A stretch of DNA of 64,000 nucleotides from an uncultured Lachnospiraceae bacterium (GCA_947589315.1 CANPZE010000002.1:1-64000), one strand, 5' to 3'; positions 18,094 through 27,995 are shown, counted from the stretch's first letter. The notes: generated from the letters alone by a model not told the origin. Numbers and translations are program-made.

Positions 18094-20478
18094 ATGAACC
18101 AGAAAGTACTGCGCACCTTGGAATATGATAAGATCAGGGAGCAGTTGACAGCTCTTGCGGCCTCCCCCCTGGGAAAGGAATACTGCCAGCAACTGCTTCC
18201 CTCCTCGGACAGGAACTGGATCCTCACATCCCAGCGCGAGACCTCGGACGCCCTGACACATATTTTAATGAAAGGAGAGATTTCCTTTGGCGGCGTCATG
18301 GATATCCGCGAAAGCCTGAAACGCCTGGAGATCGGTTCCACTCTCAGCTGCCCGGAGCTGCTGGCTATCGCCTCCCTTCTCTCCACCGCCGCTTCCGTGA
18401 AATCTTTTTTCCGCCAGACCTTTGATAAAGAAGAGGCCCCCCGGGACTCTCTCTATGAACGATACGAATTATTGGAGCCCCTGGCTCCCCTGCTGCAGGA
18501 AATCAGGCGCTGCATCCTGGCAGAGGATGAATTGGCCGATGACGCCAGCCCTGGCTTATCCCAGGTACGCCGCCAATTAAAGATCTCCAACGACAGGATC
18601 CGCGAGCAGCTTACCGCTATCCTGAACAATTCCAGGAATATGCTGCAGGACGCCATCATTACTATGCGCAACGGCAGATTCTGCCTTCCTGTCAAGGCAG
18701 AATACCGTTCCTCCTTCCATGGAATGCTGCATGACCAATCTGCTACCGGTTCCACCCTCTTCATTGAACCGGCCGCCGTAGTCAAGCTCAATAATGATAT
18801 CCGGGATTTGGAACTAAAGGAACAGGAAGAAATCGAAAAAATCCTGGCTCAGTTAAGCAATTTAGCCGCCGAGCAGTCCCAGCTCCTGGAACAGGACTTT
18901 ATGATCCTGTCCGAGCTGGATTTTATCTTTGCCAAAGGGATGCTTTCCAAGAAGCAGCGCGGGACGGAGCCAAAATTCCCAGAGGAGGGCTATATTAATA
19001 TTAAGAAGGGACGCCACCCGCTGATCGATCCTTTGCATGTCGTCCCCATAGACATCCATCTGGGGAAAGACTTCTCTCTGCTGATCGTCACCGGGCCTAA
19101 TACAGGAGGCAAGACGGTCTCCCTGAAGACTGTGGGATTATTTTCCCTGATGGGACAGGCCGGACTGCATATTCCCGCCTTCGATGGCTCCAGCCTGAAG
19201 ATTTTTCAGGAGATCTATGCAGACATTGGCGATGAACAAAGCATTGAGCAGAGCTTAAGCACTTTCTCTTCCCATATGACCAATACCGTGTCCATCCTAT
19301 CCCAGGCAGACAGCGACAGCCTGGTGCTTTTCGATGAGCTGGGGGCCGGTACGGATCCAATAGAAGGGGCGGCCCTGGCTACCGCTATCCTCTCCGACCT
19401 GCACCAGCGCCATTCTATCGTTATGGCTACTACCCATTACAGTGAATTGAAGCTGTATGCTCTGCAGACGCCGGATGTGGAAAATGCCTGCTGCGAATTT
19501 GACGTGTCCACACTGCGTCCCACTTACCGCCTGCTGATCGGCGTGCCGGGAAAAAGCAATGCATTTGCCATATCCGGCAAGCTGGGACTTTCTGAATCCA
19601 TCATCCAGGACGCCAGGGAAAGAGTAACCTCTGACGCCCAGAACTTTGAAGATGTCTTAAGTAACCTGGAAGCCACCCGGATCCGCCTGGAGCAGGAGCA
19701 GCAGAAGGCGGCGGCCAACCGCAAGGAAATTTCCGCACTGAAAAAGGAATTGCGGGAGAAGACAGAGAAGCTGGAGCAGAGCAAGGAAAAAATATTACAG
19801 AATGCCAACCAGGAAGCGAGCCGGATTCTTTCCGAGGCAAAGGAATATGCAGACGAAACAATCCGTAAATATACAAAGTGGGCTAAAAGCGACCGCCATA
19901 TCCAGGAAATGGAGGAGGAGCGGGCGCAGCTCCGGGAACAGCTAAACAAACGGCAGGCGGGGGCCGGCCTCTCTGGCGGCAAGCAGCACAAAAACAAGAA
20001 AATCAAAGCTTCAGACCTGAAGATCGGTTCCAATGTGCGCATCCTTTCCCTGAATTCTAAGGGAACTGTCAGCACCCTTCCCAATGAGAAGGGAGATTTG
20101 TTCGTTCATGCAGGCTTGCTGCGGACCCAGGTGAACATTCAGGATCTGGAACTTCTTCCGGAAGAGATCCCCTCTGCCTCTAAGCCAAAGGGAAAAAGCG
20201 GCAGCGGCAGGATACGTATGGAAAAATCCGCCTCAGTCGGGCAAAGCGTAAATTTGATCGGGATGACAGTGGATGAAGCAATCCCCGTACTGAACAAATA
20301 TCTGGACGATGCCTATCTGGCCCATATGAGCCAGGTTACTGTGATCCACGGCAGAGGCACCGGAGCCCTCCGCAAAGCAGTCCATGACCAGCTTAAACAA
20401 CTGAAATATGTTAAATCCTACCGGCTCGGGGAGTTTAACGAGGGGAACACCGGAGCCACGATTGTAACCTTCCGGTAA
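18094..20478 (+). CDS. mutS2: MutS2 family protein with Smr domain
   Basis: 'LLIVTGPNTGGKTVSLKTVGL', 'LVLFDELGAGTDPIEGAALA', C-terminal Smr 'VTVIHGRGTGALRKAV'. Confidence 0.95.
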   Translation: MNQKVLRTLEYDKIREQLTALAASPLGKEYCQQLLPSSDRNWILTSQRETSDALTHILMKGEISFGGVMDIRESLKRLEIGSTLSCPELLAIASLLSTAASVKSFFRQTFDKEEAPRDSLYERYELLEPLAPLLQEIRRCILAEDELADDASPGLSQVRRQLKISNDRIREQLTAILNNSRNMLQDAIITMRNGRFCLPVKAEYRSSFHGMLHDQSATGSTLFIEPAAVVKLNNDIRDLELKEQEEIEKILAQLSNLAAEQSQLLEQDFMILSELDFIFAKGMLSKKQRGTEPKFPEEGYINIKKGRHPLIDPLHVVPIDIHLGKDFSLLIVTGPNTGGKTVSLKTVGLFSLMGQAGLHIPAFDGSSLKIFQEIYADIGDEQSIEQSLSTFSSHMTNTVSILSQADSDSLVLFDELGAGTDPIEGAALATAILSDLHQRHSIVMATTHYSELKLYALQTPDVENACCEFDVSTLRPTYRLLIGVPGKSNAFAISGKLGLSESIIQDARERVTSDAQNFEDVLSNLEATRIRLEQEQQKAAANRKEISALKKELREKTEKLEQSKEKILQNANQEASRILSEAKEYADETIRKYTKWAKSDRHIQEMEEERAQLREQLNKRQAGAGLSGGKQHKNKKIKASDLKIGSNVRILSLNSKGTVSTLPNEKGDLFVHAGLLRTQVNIQDLELLPEEIPSASKPKGKSGSGRIRMEKSASVGQSVNLIGMTVDEAIPVLNKYLDDAYLAHMSQVTVIHGRGTGALRKAVHDQLKQLKYVKSYRLGEFNEGNTGATIVTFR

Positions 20479-20523
20479 CCATACAGAGAGAAAGGACAAC
20501 AGCAATTATCGCTTGGTGAAAAT

Positions 20524-21273
20524 ATGACGCAAAAGCAAAAAATACTCATTGTGGATGATGATAACAATATTGCAGAATTGATCAGCCTCTACCTGACAAA
20601 AGAGTGCTTTGATACCTGTGTAGTAGGAGACGGCCAACAAGCTTTGTCTCAGGTTACGGAATACCAGCCTGACCTGCTGCTTTTGGATATTATGCTGCCA
20701 GGTATGGATGGTTATGAAATACTCCGGGAAATCCGCAAAACCTCCTCCCTTCCTGTCATTATGCTGTCTGCCAAAGGAGAGACCTTTGACAAGGTCCTGG
20801 GGCTGGAGCTGGGGGCCGATGACTATATCATGAAGCCCTTCGATTCCAAGGAACTGGTTGCCCGGGTGAAAGCAGTCCTGCGCCGTTTTTCCCAAAGCCA
20901 GCAAGCCCTGCCTTCCCCCACTCCCTTTCCTGCCACCCTCCCGCAAGAATGCGTCCATTTTGAGGACCTGATCATCAATTTGACAGATTACTCCGTTTAT
21001 TTCCAAAACAAACGGATAGACATGCCGCCAAAAGAACTGGAATTATTCTATTTCCTGGCCTCGCATCCCAACCAGGTATTCACTCGGGAACAGCTGCTGG
21101 ACCACATCTGGAGCTATGACTATGTAGGAGATACCAGAACGGTAGACGTCCATATAAAGCGGCTCCGGGAGAAGTTTACAGACCACCCTCTATGGAATAT
21201 CGCCACTGTCTGGGGCATTGGCTACAAATTTGAATATTTGGGTTCACAGGCAGAAACATTCAAGAAAAGCTGA
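20524..21273 (+). CDS. OmpR-family response regulator
   Basis: Receiver 'ILIVDDDNNIAEL' plus winged helix 'TREQLLDHIWSYDYVGDTRTVDVHIKRLREK'. Confidence 0.95.
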   Translation: MTQKQKILIVDDDNNIAELISLYLTKECFDTCVVGDGQQALSQVTEYQPDLLLLDIMLPGMDGYEILREIRKTSSLPVIMLSAKGETFDKVLGLELGADDYIMKPFDSKELVARVKAVLRRFSQSQQALPSPTPFPATLPQECVHFEDLIINLTDYSVYFQNKRIDMPPKELELFYFLASHPNQVFTREQLLDHIWSYDYVGDTRTVDVHIKRLREKFTDHPLWNIATVWGIGYKFEYLGSQAETFKKS

Positions 21274-21287
21274 GAAAGGAATTTGTA

Positions 21288-22721
21288 TTGAAGACTACAA
21301 TCCGCACAAAATTTATCCTGTACTACCTCTTACTCGCCCTGGCAATGCAGATGTTATTCCATTGTTACGGCCACAAGATCGTTGTCCAAAAGATTTTGGA
21401 ATCGTCTGAAGCCAATCTGTATGACAAAGCCGTTGCAATCTGCCAGGAATATATTTCCGATGATCCCTCTTCGCAGGCGCAGCTGAATATCTCTATTCCC
21501 GAGCTGAGAACCCGGCTCCGCTCTCTGGACACTTTGTCGGATATACGGGTATGGCTGGCAGATGCTTCTGGCAATATACTGCTAGACTCCCATCGGGAAC
21601 ATAATGCAGAACAGGAGAATATCAACGCCTATGACCCCCATTTCCTGACCCAGCGCACCAATATAGGCAACACTCTGGGAACATTGCAGGGGGAAGAGAC
21701 GCTTTCCCTGGTGCAGCCTCTTACCTCCAATATGAATACAAAAGGATACCTGGTATTGTTGCTGCCCATGGAAAACATCCAGAAGAGAGCCCAGTTCTAT
21801 ATCAATACCCTCACCCCCTTCTCTCTTCTGTTCCTCTTCCTACTGCTTTTGGCCTTCCTTTGCCTGGATTACCAGATAACACGCCCTCTCCGCTCCATGA
21901 CTAAGGCCGCCCGACAGTATGCCTCCAATCATTTTGAACACCCCATGCCTCACTTTGCCGATCCAAATTACCGGCAATTGGCGGCGACCCTGGAATACCT
22001 GGCAGAGAAAATGAAAGCCATGAATGACTATCAGAAAAAATTCGTTGCCAACGTATCCCATGACTTCCGCTCTCCCCTCACATCCATCAAAGGCTATACG
22101 GAAGCCATCCTTGACGGCACGATCCCTCCGGAGAAGCAGAAAAAATATTTAGATATCATCCTATTTGAGACCCAAAGGCTTACCAAGCTTACTTCCAACC
22201 TGCTGGAACTCAACCAGTTCGAGACCAGCAAAATGCTATTACAGTTCAGCACCTTTAACATTAACCATATCCTGAAAATGACCACCGCAGCCTTTGAGCA
22301 GCAATGCCTCCAAAAGCGTATTACCTTCCGCCTGACCTTCAGCGATAAAAACTTATTGGTGGACGCCGATATCACTAAAATCGAGCGCGTCATCCAGAAT
22401 CTGGTAGACAATGCCATCAAATTCAGCAAGCCAGATTCTTCTATTGACATCAGTACCGTAAAACGCAATGACAAAGTATTTGTATCCGTGAAAGACCATG
22501 GTGTGGGGATTCCTAAAGAAAACTTAGAAAAGATTTGGTCCCGTTTTTATAAGACAGAAACATCCCGGGGACAGGACAAGACCGGGAATGGTCTGGGATT
22601 ATCCATCACCAAGGAGATCATCCAGGCACACGGCGAGAATATCAAGGTTATAAGCACAGAGGGCGCGGGTACGGAGTTCATCTTCTCTCTCCAGTCCCAC
22701 GCCCCTGATTCCCGGCATTAA
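21288..22721 (+). CDS. Sensor histidine kinase (TTG start)
   Basis: HAMP-like region, 'FVANVSHDFRSPLTSIKGYTEAILDG', 'GNGLGLSITKEII'; directly after the OmpR regulator. Confidence 0.94.
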   Translation: MKTTIRTKFILYYLLLALAMQMLFHCYGHKIVVQKILESSEANLYDKAVAICQEYISDDPSSQAQLNISIPELRTRLRSLDTLSDIRVWLADASGNILLDSHREHNAEQENINAYDPHFLTQRTNIGNTLGTLQGEETLSLVQPLTSNMNTKGYLVLLLPMENIQKRAQFYINTLTPFSLLFLFLLLLAFLCLDYQITRPLRSMTKAARQYASNHFEHPMPHFADPNYRQLAATLEYLAEKMKAMNDYQKKFVANVSHDFRSPLTSIKGYTEAILDGTIPPEKQKKYLDIILFETQRLTKLTSNLLELNQFETSKMLLQFSTFNINHILKMTTAAFEQQCLQKRITFRLTFSDKNLLVDADITKIERVIQNLVDNAIKFSKPDSSIDISTVKRNDKVFVSVKDHGVGIPKENLEKIWSRFYKTETSRGQDKTGNGLGLSITKEIIQAHGENIKVISTEGAGTEFIFSLQSHAPDSRH

Positions 22722-22734
22722 CCCCGCAGGCCTC

Positions 22735-24018
22735 CTATTTTGTTTTCCGGATCTTATAGTCCTCTCCGCTTACGGCGCGGGCAAGCGCTTCTTGCAAGCC
22801 CTCCACCTTCCATTTCATATTGGTCCGGTCATACATCCCGCCATTGTCCCACAGGAAGGTGGCAATGCCCTTGCTGTGGCAATACTGCACCAGATTTTCT
22901 GCAAAGTAAATGCAGCTTGCGGTTTCATTATTTCCAAAGCCATACTCTCCGATCAGGACCGGGATCCCCTTTGCTGTATAATGCCCATATATGGCATCGA
23001 TCTTTTCATGCATAAGCTTAACATCTGCTTTGGTTCCCCAGGTATTCTGAATATTGGTGGTACAAAATTCCCACGGCGTATAGTAATGGACCGAAAGGAT
23101 CAGCTTATCTTTTACGGTATCCTCAGGCATCTGGTAAAGCTTATTGCAGGTTGCCTCAATATCCGTCCAGTATCCTGCGATCAGCAGATGGCGGGTCGCA
23201 TTGTTGCCGCCAGTCCCCCGGACTACGTCTACAAATGCCTGATTCATTTCATTCAGCAGGGCATAAGCCTCCTCACTGGGCAGGTCGTCAAATCCCACCT
23301 CATTCATGGATTCCAGAATCAGATGATCAGAATAATTAGCAAAACGCCGGGCAATCTGCTCCCAAACCGCCTTATACCTGGCCATGACCTCGTCTTTCTG
23401 GCTGCTGTCGGAAGCATTGCGGATCCAGGCGCCAAAATCCGGATCCCCGCCCCCGTCATGGTGCATGTTAAGGATCACATACATTTCATTTTCATATGCG
23501 TACCGGACTACTTCCTCCACCCGGTCCATCCATTCTCCATCAATCGCATAGTCCGGAGCTTCCCCGGTATGATCCCGCCAGGTCACCGGTATCCTCACCC
23601 CGTTGATTCCATCGTTTTTCAGGTTATCCAGCAATTCCTTCGTAGTCTTTACATTTCCCCAAAGAGTCTCATCCACTGTCTCTGCAGTCTCGTCCGCCTT
23701 CCCATCGCCGTCTCGGTCTGCATTGCACACATCCAGAGTATCTCCCAGATTCCAGCCAAGCTGTATCTCATCTACAAGCTGCTGCGCTGTCAAATCCCGC
23801 ATTTGGGCGGGCGTTGTCTCATAGGGGGAACCCTGGCCTGCTTCCTTTTCTCCATCAGCGCTCTCTCCCAGCTGTTCCTGGGTAGCAGAGGCCGCCTGTT
23901 CCTCCCGGCGGGAAGACGCCTCCTGTTCATTTCCCTTGCATCCGGCCAAAACAGATGCCGCCGTCAACAGGGCGATCACTGCCGGAGCAATTCTTTTCGT
24001 TACAAATTGTTTTCTCAT
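22735..24018 (-). CDS. GH5-type endoglucanase-like lipoprotein
   Basis: Lipobox 'SVLAGC'; 'GWNLGDTLD', 'GVRIPVTW', 'LESMNEVGF', 'PVLIGEYGFGNN'. Confidence 0.9.
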   Translation of the reverse strand: MRKQFVTKRIAPAVIALLTAASVLAGCKGNEQEASSRREEQAASATQEQLGESADGEKEAGQGSPYETTPAQMRDLTAQQLVDEIQLGWNLGDTLDVCNADRDGDGKADETAETVDETLWGNVKTTKELLDNLKNDGINGVRIPVTWRDHTGEAPDYAIDGEWMDRVEEVVRYAYENEMYVILNMHHDGGGDPDFGAWIRNASDSSQKDEVMARYKAVWEQIARRFANYSDHLILESMNEVGFDDLPSEEAYALLNEMNQAFVDVVRGTGGNNATRHLLIAGYWTDIEATCNKLYQMPEDTVKDKLILSVHYYTPWEFCTTNIQNTWGTKADVKLMHEKIDAIYGHYTAKGIPVLIGEYGFGNNETASCIYFAENLVQYCHSKGIATFLWDNGGMYDRTNMKWKVEGLQEALARAVSGEDYKIRKTK

Positions 24019-24130
24019 CCCAAAATCTCCTTTTAGTCAAAAAGGATTCCAGCGCCGCCTTGCAAGATCTGAAATCCTTTTCTACATATTATATAATAAT
24101 TACAACAAAGATCATTCTCTTATGGCCAGA

Positions 24131-25111
24131 TCAGTCTCTGCTTCCCAGCAGTCTGGCAATCTCATACTCATATTCATCAATGCCCTTTGTCATCTTAAAC
24201 GCTTCCTCTACATCCACATCATAGAGTTTTCCATCTTTGTAACCGATCAGACGGTTCTTAGAACCTCTGTCGATCAGGTCAATGGCATAGGCTCCCATCA
24301 TAGATGCATAGACGCGGTCTCTTGCAGTCGGGCTTCCACCTCTCTGCAAATGGCCCAGGATGGTAGCCCGGGTCTCTATCCCCGTCTCCTTCTCGATGCG
24401 CTCTGCCAACTCCTCGGAATGGCCTACCCCCTCTGCATTAACAATAACCTGATGGGTCATTCCCTTTTCCCGATTCCTCTTAATGCGGGCGACTAACTGA
24501 TCGATATTATTATTATATTTCTCCGGAAGCAGGATTTCCTCTGCGCCGTTGGCAATACCGCACCAAAGGGCGATATATCCGGCCGAACGCCCCATCACCT
24601 CTACGACACTGCAGCGCTCATGGGAATTAGAGGTCTCGCGAAGGCGGTCGATCGCCTCCATCGCTGTATTTACTGCCGTATCGAATCCTATCGTATAATC
24701 TGTATATGCAATGTCCAGGTCAATCGTGCCCGGAATGCCGATAATATTCACGCCAAAGGTAGAGAGTACCTTTGCCCCGCTGAAAGAGCCGTCTCCACCG
24801 ATCACAATCAGGGATTCGATCCCCAGTTCCTTACAGATTGCCGCTGCCTTTTTCTTCCCTTCAATCTCATAAAACTCTGCGCTTCTGGCTGTAAACAGAA
24901 AAGTCCCTCCATGCTGAAGCTTTTCCGACACATCCTCATACTGCATCAGTTTCATCTCTCTCTTCAGGATCCCATTATAGCCATGGCGTACACCATATAC
25001 TTCATAGCCTCTGGTAATTCCTGTACGAACGACAGCGCGAATGGCAGCGTTCATTCCCGGCGCATCTCCTCCACTTGTCAATACTGCGATCTTTCCTTTA
25101 CTTTCGCTCAT
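24131..25111 (-). CDS. pfkA: 6-phosphofructokinase
   Basis: 'IAVLTSGGDAPGMNAAIRAVVR', 'GGDGSFSGA', 'PGTIDLDIAYTDYTIGFDTA', 'LGHLQRGGSPTARDR'. Confidence 0.96.
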   Translation of the reverse strand: MSESKGKIAVLTSGGDAPGMNAAIRAVVRTGITRGYEVYGVRHGYNGILKREMKLMQYEDVSEKLQHGGTFLFTARSAEFYEIEGKKKAAAICKELGIESLIVIGGDGSFSGAKVLSTFGVNIIGIPGTIDLDIAYTDYTIGFDTAVNTAMEAIDRLRETSNSHERCSVVEVMGRSAGYIALWCGIANGAEEILLPEKYNNNIDQLVARIKRNREKGMTHQVIVNAEGVGHSEELAERIEKETGIETRATILGHLQRGGSPTARDRVYASMMGAYAIDLIDRGSKNRLIGYKDGKLYDVDVEEAFKMTKGIDEYEYEIARLLGSRD

Positions 25112-25412
25112 CTTTTCCTCCATTCCACCGTCCACGACGGCATTAGATCATATCTTATATGGATCCGGTGCAGCAAGGCCAGTCCTATTTCAGCATCTTT
25201 AGCACCTTATCCTAATATGTAAAAACTTTTTAATAAATTAATACACAACGATACTATTTTAGTATGTTAGACCAAGATTTTCAATCATTTTTATTTATTA
25301 TTTGCACTTTTCGCCATAATCACCAATTTTTTTCCCTTCTTTCTGTCTATTTCCACAATTATTATAATTTTGATAAATTAAAAAAAGAGGGTGCTTTTTT
25401 CTGAAATATGTG

Positions 25413-25418
25413 ATATAA
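25413..25418 (+). promoter_or_regulatory. Candidate extended -10 (TGATATAAT) for the PadR-like gene
   Basis: tgatataat about 210 nt upstream of the start codon in an AT-rich intergenic region. Confidence 0.4.
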
Positions 25419-25569
25419 TACTTCACAATAGCGTTGATTAGTAATAATTGCTAACAAATCGACAAAAAAATTGTATATATCCCCACTTGAAATAATAAGT
25501 CAACGGTACGATAATAGTATTAGAGAAAGTATCGCAATATTGTTTGTGGGAGAGAAAGAAGCATATGCG

Positions 25570-25604
25570 AAGGTGTTCATATACTGATCATAAGGAACAC
25601 TTTT
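25570..25604 (+). terminator. Terminator-like hairpin in the 5' leader of the PadR-like gene (possible attenuator)
   Basis: aaGGTGTTC-16 nt-GAACACttttt ending ~22 nt before the ATG. Confidence 0.4.
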
Positions 25605-25626
25605 TCATAAATACAAACGGAAAGGG

Positions 25627-27891
25627 ATGAATGTTATGATGTTCAACACGGGTGATTTAATACTGGATGCAGTAATATTATCTATTGTTGCCCAGAGTCC
25701 AGAGGGTACTTACGGTTACCGGATCACGCAAGAAGTCCGCTCGAAGTTGGATGTACCTGAATCCACATTCTATCCTTTGCTGAAACAGATGGAAATTGAC
25801 GGATATCTTGAAGTATATCATAAAGATATTGGAGGCCGTAGCCGCCGTTTTTACAAGATTACGGACTCTGGCAAAGAGCGGTTGGCATTCTGCCAGCAGA
25901 ATTGGACCAACTATTTGCAAAATGCCAGCGCATTGCTTATGAGTGCTCCTGTAGAAGAGGCCGCAGCGCCTCAGAAGACGCCTGATACGGCGCCTTCCCA
26001 GCAGGAATCCGCTAATGAATATTCTATCGCAATGGACAGCGTGGGACAAATGGAAGATTCCTTTGAATTTTCCATCGGTCAGGATTCTTCCGATGCTTCC
26101 TTAACGGAAGAAGAGGGGCTGTTTGAATTTGACAATACCATGTCAATTCCCGATTCCCCGGTTATTTCGATCGAGGATGCCGCAGCTCCGGCTGACATTG
26201 CAGAGGTACAGCCAGAAGAACCTGTTTACGATGAAGCTTCCGCAGATGAGGCTGATTTCCTTGCAGAAATGGCTTTAGGGGAAGCAGAGGAAGAGATTGC
26301 AACAGAAGCTGAACCGGCAGAGGAGCATGTAGTTTCAGATAAGGTAAGTGAATTGGAAGGGTTACTGTCGCAACTGCGTTCATTTGAATCCCAGATGACA
26401 GCCCACAGTGCATATCAGGAACAGAAAGCACAGAATACGCCTGCTGCACCTGTTGAGGCAGCGGAAATCCACTCTGCTCCGGCAGCAGAGGCAGCTCCCC
26501 AGACCACTTCCACCTATCAGAAATATGCAGAAGTACGGAATCCTGATACGGACGATACGGTGAACAGCCTGGTGGATCTTCTGAAAAATGACGAACCGGC
26601 CAAGAAAACCGGTTTCTTCAGCAGAGTTGTCAAAAGCTCTAATAATGCTAAAGATAAAGTTAAGAATGATAACGCCGAGAACAATACTCCTGTTGCAGCT
26701 AAAACGGAGGAACCCGTTGCAGCTGTGAAAACAGAGGAAAGCGTTGTGGAAAAGGAAAGCGCTGCTGCTGTTGAGACTCCTTCCCCGGCACGCTATGCCG
26801 AGGTACGGAATCCTGATACAGACGATTCCGTAAACAGCCTGGTAGATCTTCTGAAAAATGACGAACCGGCTAAAAAGGCCCGTTTCTTCAAGCCCAGAGC
26901 AAAGAAAGAGACCGTTGCAGCTCCAGTGGAAAAAATCACGGCAGATGCTGTGCCCCAGCCGGTTAAAGCGCCGGAAGAGCCGCAGCAGAAGAAGCCCGAG
27001 ACCATTCAGGCGCATAAGATCCAGTATAAAGAGGTACGGAATCCCGATACCAACGATGCCGTGAACAGTCTGGTAGACCTTCTGAAGGATGACGATACCA
27101 GCGCAAAACCCAAGCTGTTCCGCAAAGCTTCCAAGCCGGCAGCGCCAGTGGAGAAGCTCTCTTCCATCCCTACGCCCGTTGCGGAAGTTAAACCGGCTGA
27201 GAAGGTTAAATCGGAGCCAGTCAAGGCTGCTGCTCCGGAGGCGCCTAAGCGTCCTGCAGAGACTGTAGCTAAGGCTCCTCATATCCACGAAGTAAAAGCT
27301 TCTAATACTGGAGTCGCTGCAGAACAGTCCAGGCCTGCTGCGAAACCTGTGACAGCAAAAGCTCCTGTGGAGCAAAAGCCTGTTTCACTACAGCGCAAGC
27401 CCCAGCCTGTTGCTAAGGCTGCCTCTAATGATGACGGTTCCGTAGACAACTTAGTAGAACTGCTGCGGGGCAATCAGGGTTCCCAGCAAAAGACTTCTAT
27501 GTTTAGCAAAGCAAAGCCTTATGCCGTAAAGAAGTCTCCGATCCCTGCTGTTACCCGTCCATCTACGGAAAACACAGAACAAGAGACTGCGCAGGTTATT
27601 AAGCCTGAAATGAATACAAAATCCTTTGAGGCGAAAGCAGCTTCACCCAATGCCCGTCCAGTAGAGACAAGGGCTACTATTACAAAACCTCTGGAGGCAA
27701 AGGCTATCAGCACCAAACCTGCTACTGCTAAGCCTGCTGAGGCTAAGTCAGTAGAGACTAAGGCAGTGGTTACTCCCAAAGAGGATACCAAGCCCGCTTC
27801 TGCTGAGGCACCCGCATCAGAAGAAATTGACATCAATTCCTTCAAATATCGTCTGATGCAGGCAAATCTACTGCCTAATCAGGACAAATAA
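25627..27891 (+). CDS. PadR-like winged-helix protein with long repeat-containing, low-complexity C-terminal tail
   Basis: N-terminal 'LDAVILSIVAQSPEGTYGYRITQEVRSKLDVPESTFYPLLKQMEIDGYLEV...GGRSRRFYKITDSGKERL'; ~640-aa Ala/Pro/Lys/Glu-rich tail with repeated motif; start may be 25636. Confidence 0.9.
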   Translation: MNVMMFNTGDLILDAVILSIVAQSPEGTYGYRITQEVRSKLDVPESTFYPLLKQMEIDGYLEVYHKDIGGRSRRFYKITDSGKERLAFCQQNWTNYLQNASALLMSAPVEEAAAPQKTPDTAPSQQESANEYSIAMDSVGQMEDSFEFSIGQDSSDASLTEEEGLFEFDNTMSIPDSPVISIEDAAAPADIAEVQPEEPVYDEASADEADFLAEMALGEAEEEIATEAEPAEEHVVSDKVSELEGLLSQLRSFESQMTAHSAYQEQKAQNTPAAPVEAAEIHSAPAAEAAPQTTSTYQKYAEVRNPDTDDTVNSLVDLLKNDEPAKKTGFFSRVVKSSNNAKDKVKNDNAENNTPVAAKTEEPVAAVKTEESVVEKESAAAVETPSPARYAEVRNPDTDDSVNSLVDLLKNDEPAKKARFFKPRAKKETVAAPVEKITADAVPQPVKAPEEPQQKKPETIQAHKIQYKEVRNPDTNDAVNSLVDLLKDDDTSAKPKLFRKASKPAAPVEKLSSIPTPVAEVKPAEKVKSEPVKAAAPEAPKRPAETVAKAPHIHEVKASNTGVAAEQSRPAAKPVTAKAPVEQKPVSLQRKPQPVAKAASNDDGSVDNLVELLRGNQGSQQKTSMFSKAKPYAVKKSPIPAVTRPSTENTEQETAQVIKPEMNTKSFEAKAASPNARPVETRATITKPLEAKAISTKPATAKPAEAKSVETKAVVTPKEDTKPASAEAPASEEIDINSFKYRLMQANLLPNQDK
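26521..27477 (+). repeat. Four coding repeats of (Y)xEVRNPDTDDxVNSLVDLLKNDEPAKK
   Basis: Copies at 26521-26607, 26791-26877, 27022-27108 and a degenerate one at 27427-27477. Confidence 0.92.
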
Positions 27892-27915
27892 CAATCATTA
27901 AAATAATAAATTAAT

Positions 27916-27947
27916 AAGTATCCATTGCCATAAGGCAATGGATACTT
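27916..27947. repeat. 14-bp perfect inverted repeat between the PadR-like and HAAS genes
   Basis: AAGTATCCATTGCC-ATAA-GGCAATGGATACTT. Confidence 0.9.
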
Positions 27948-27995
27948 GCGTAATAAGACAGAATATGCACTGCCGAAATGCAGATGGAGGGAAAA

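Noticed and set aside
22792-24036. 414-aa plus-strand ORF opposite the GH5 gene
   Set aside because: The minus strand carries clear GH5 motifs; the opposite ORF is a shadow frame.
24131-25111. PFK 'TIDLDI' instead of TIDNDI considered as altered enzyme
   Set aside because: Both catalytic Asp residues are kept and all other motifs are standard; probably a clade-typical variant.
26380-27375. 331-aa minus-strand ORF antisense to the PadR-like gene
   Set aside because: Low-complexity sequence mirrored from the repeat-rich coding strand; Cys/Arg/Phe-rich, no motif, no SD logic; the plus-strand frame is clearly coding.
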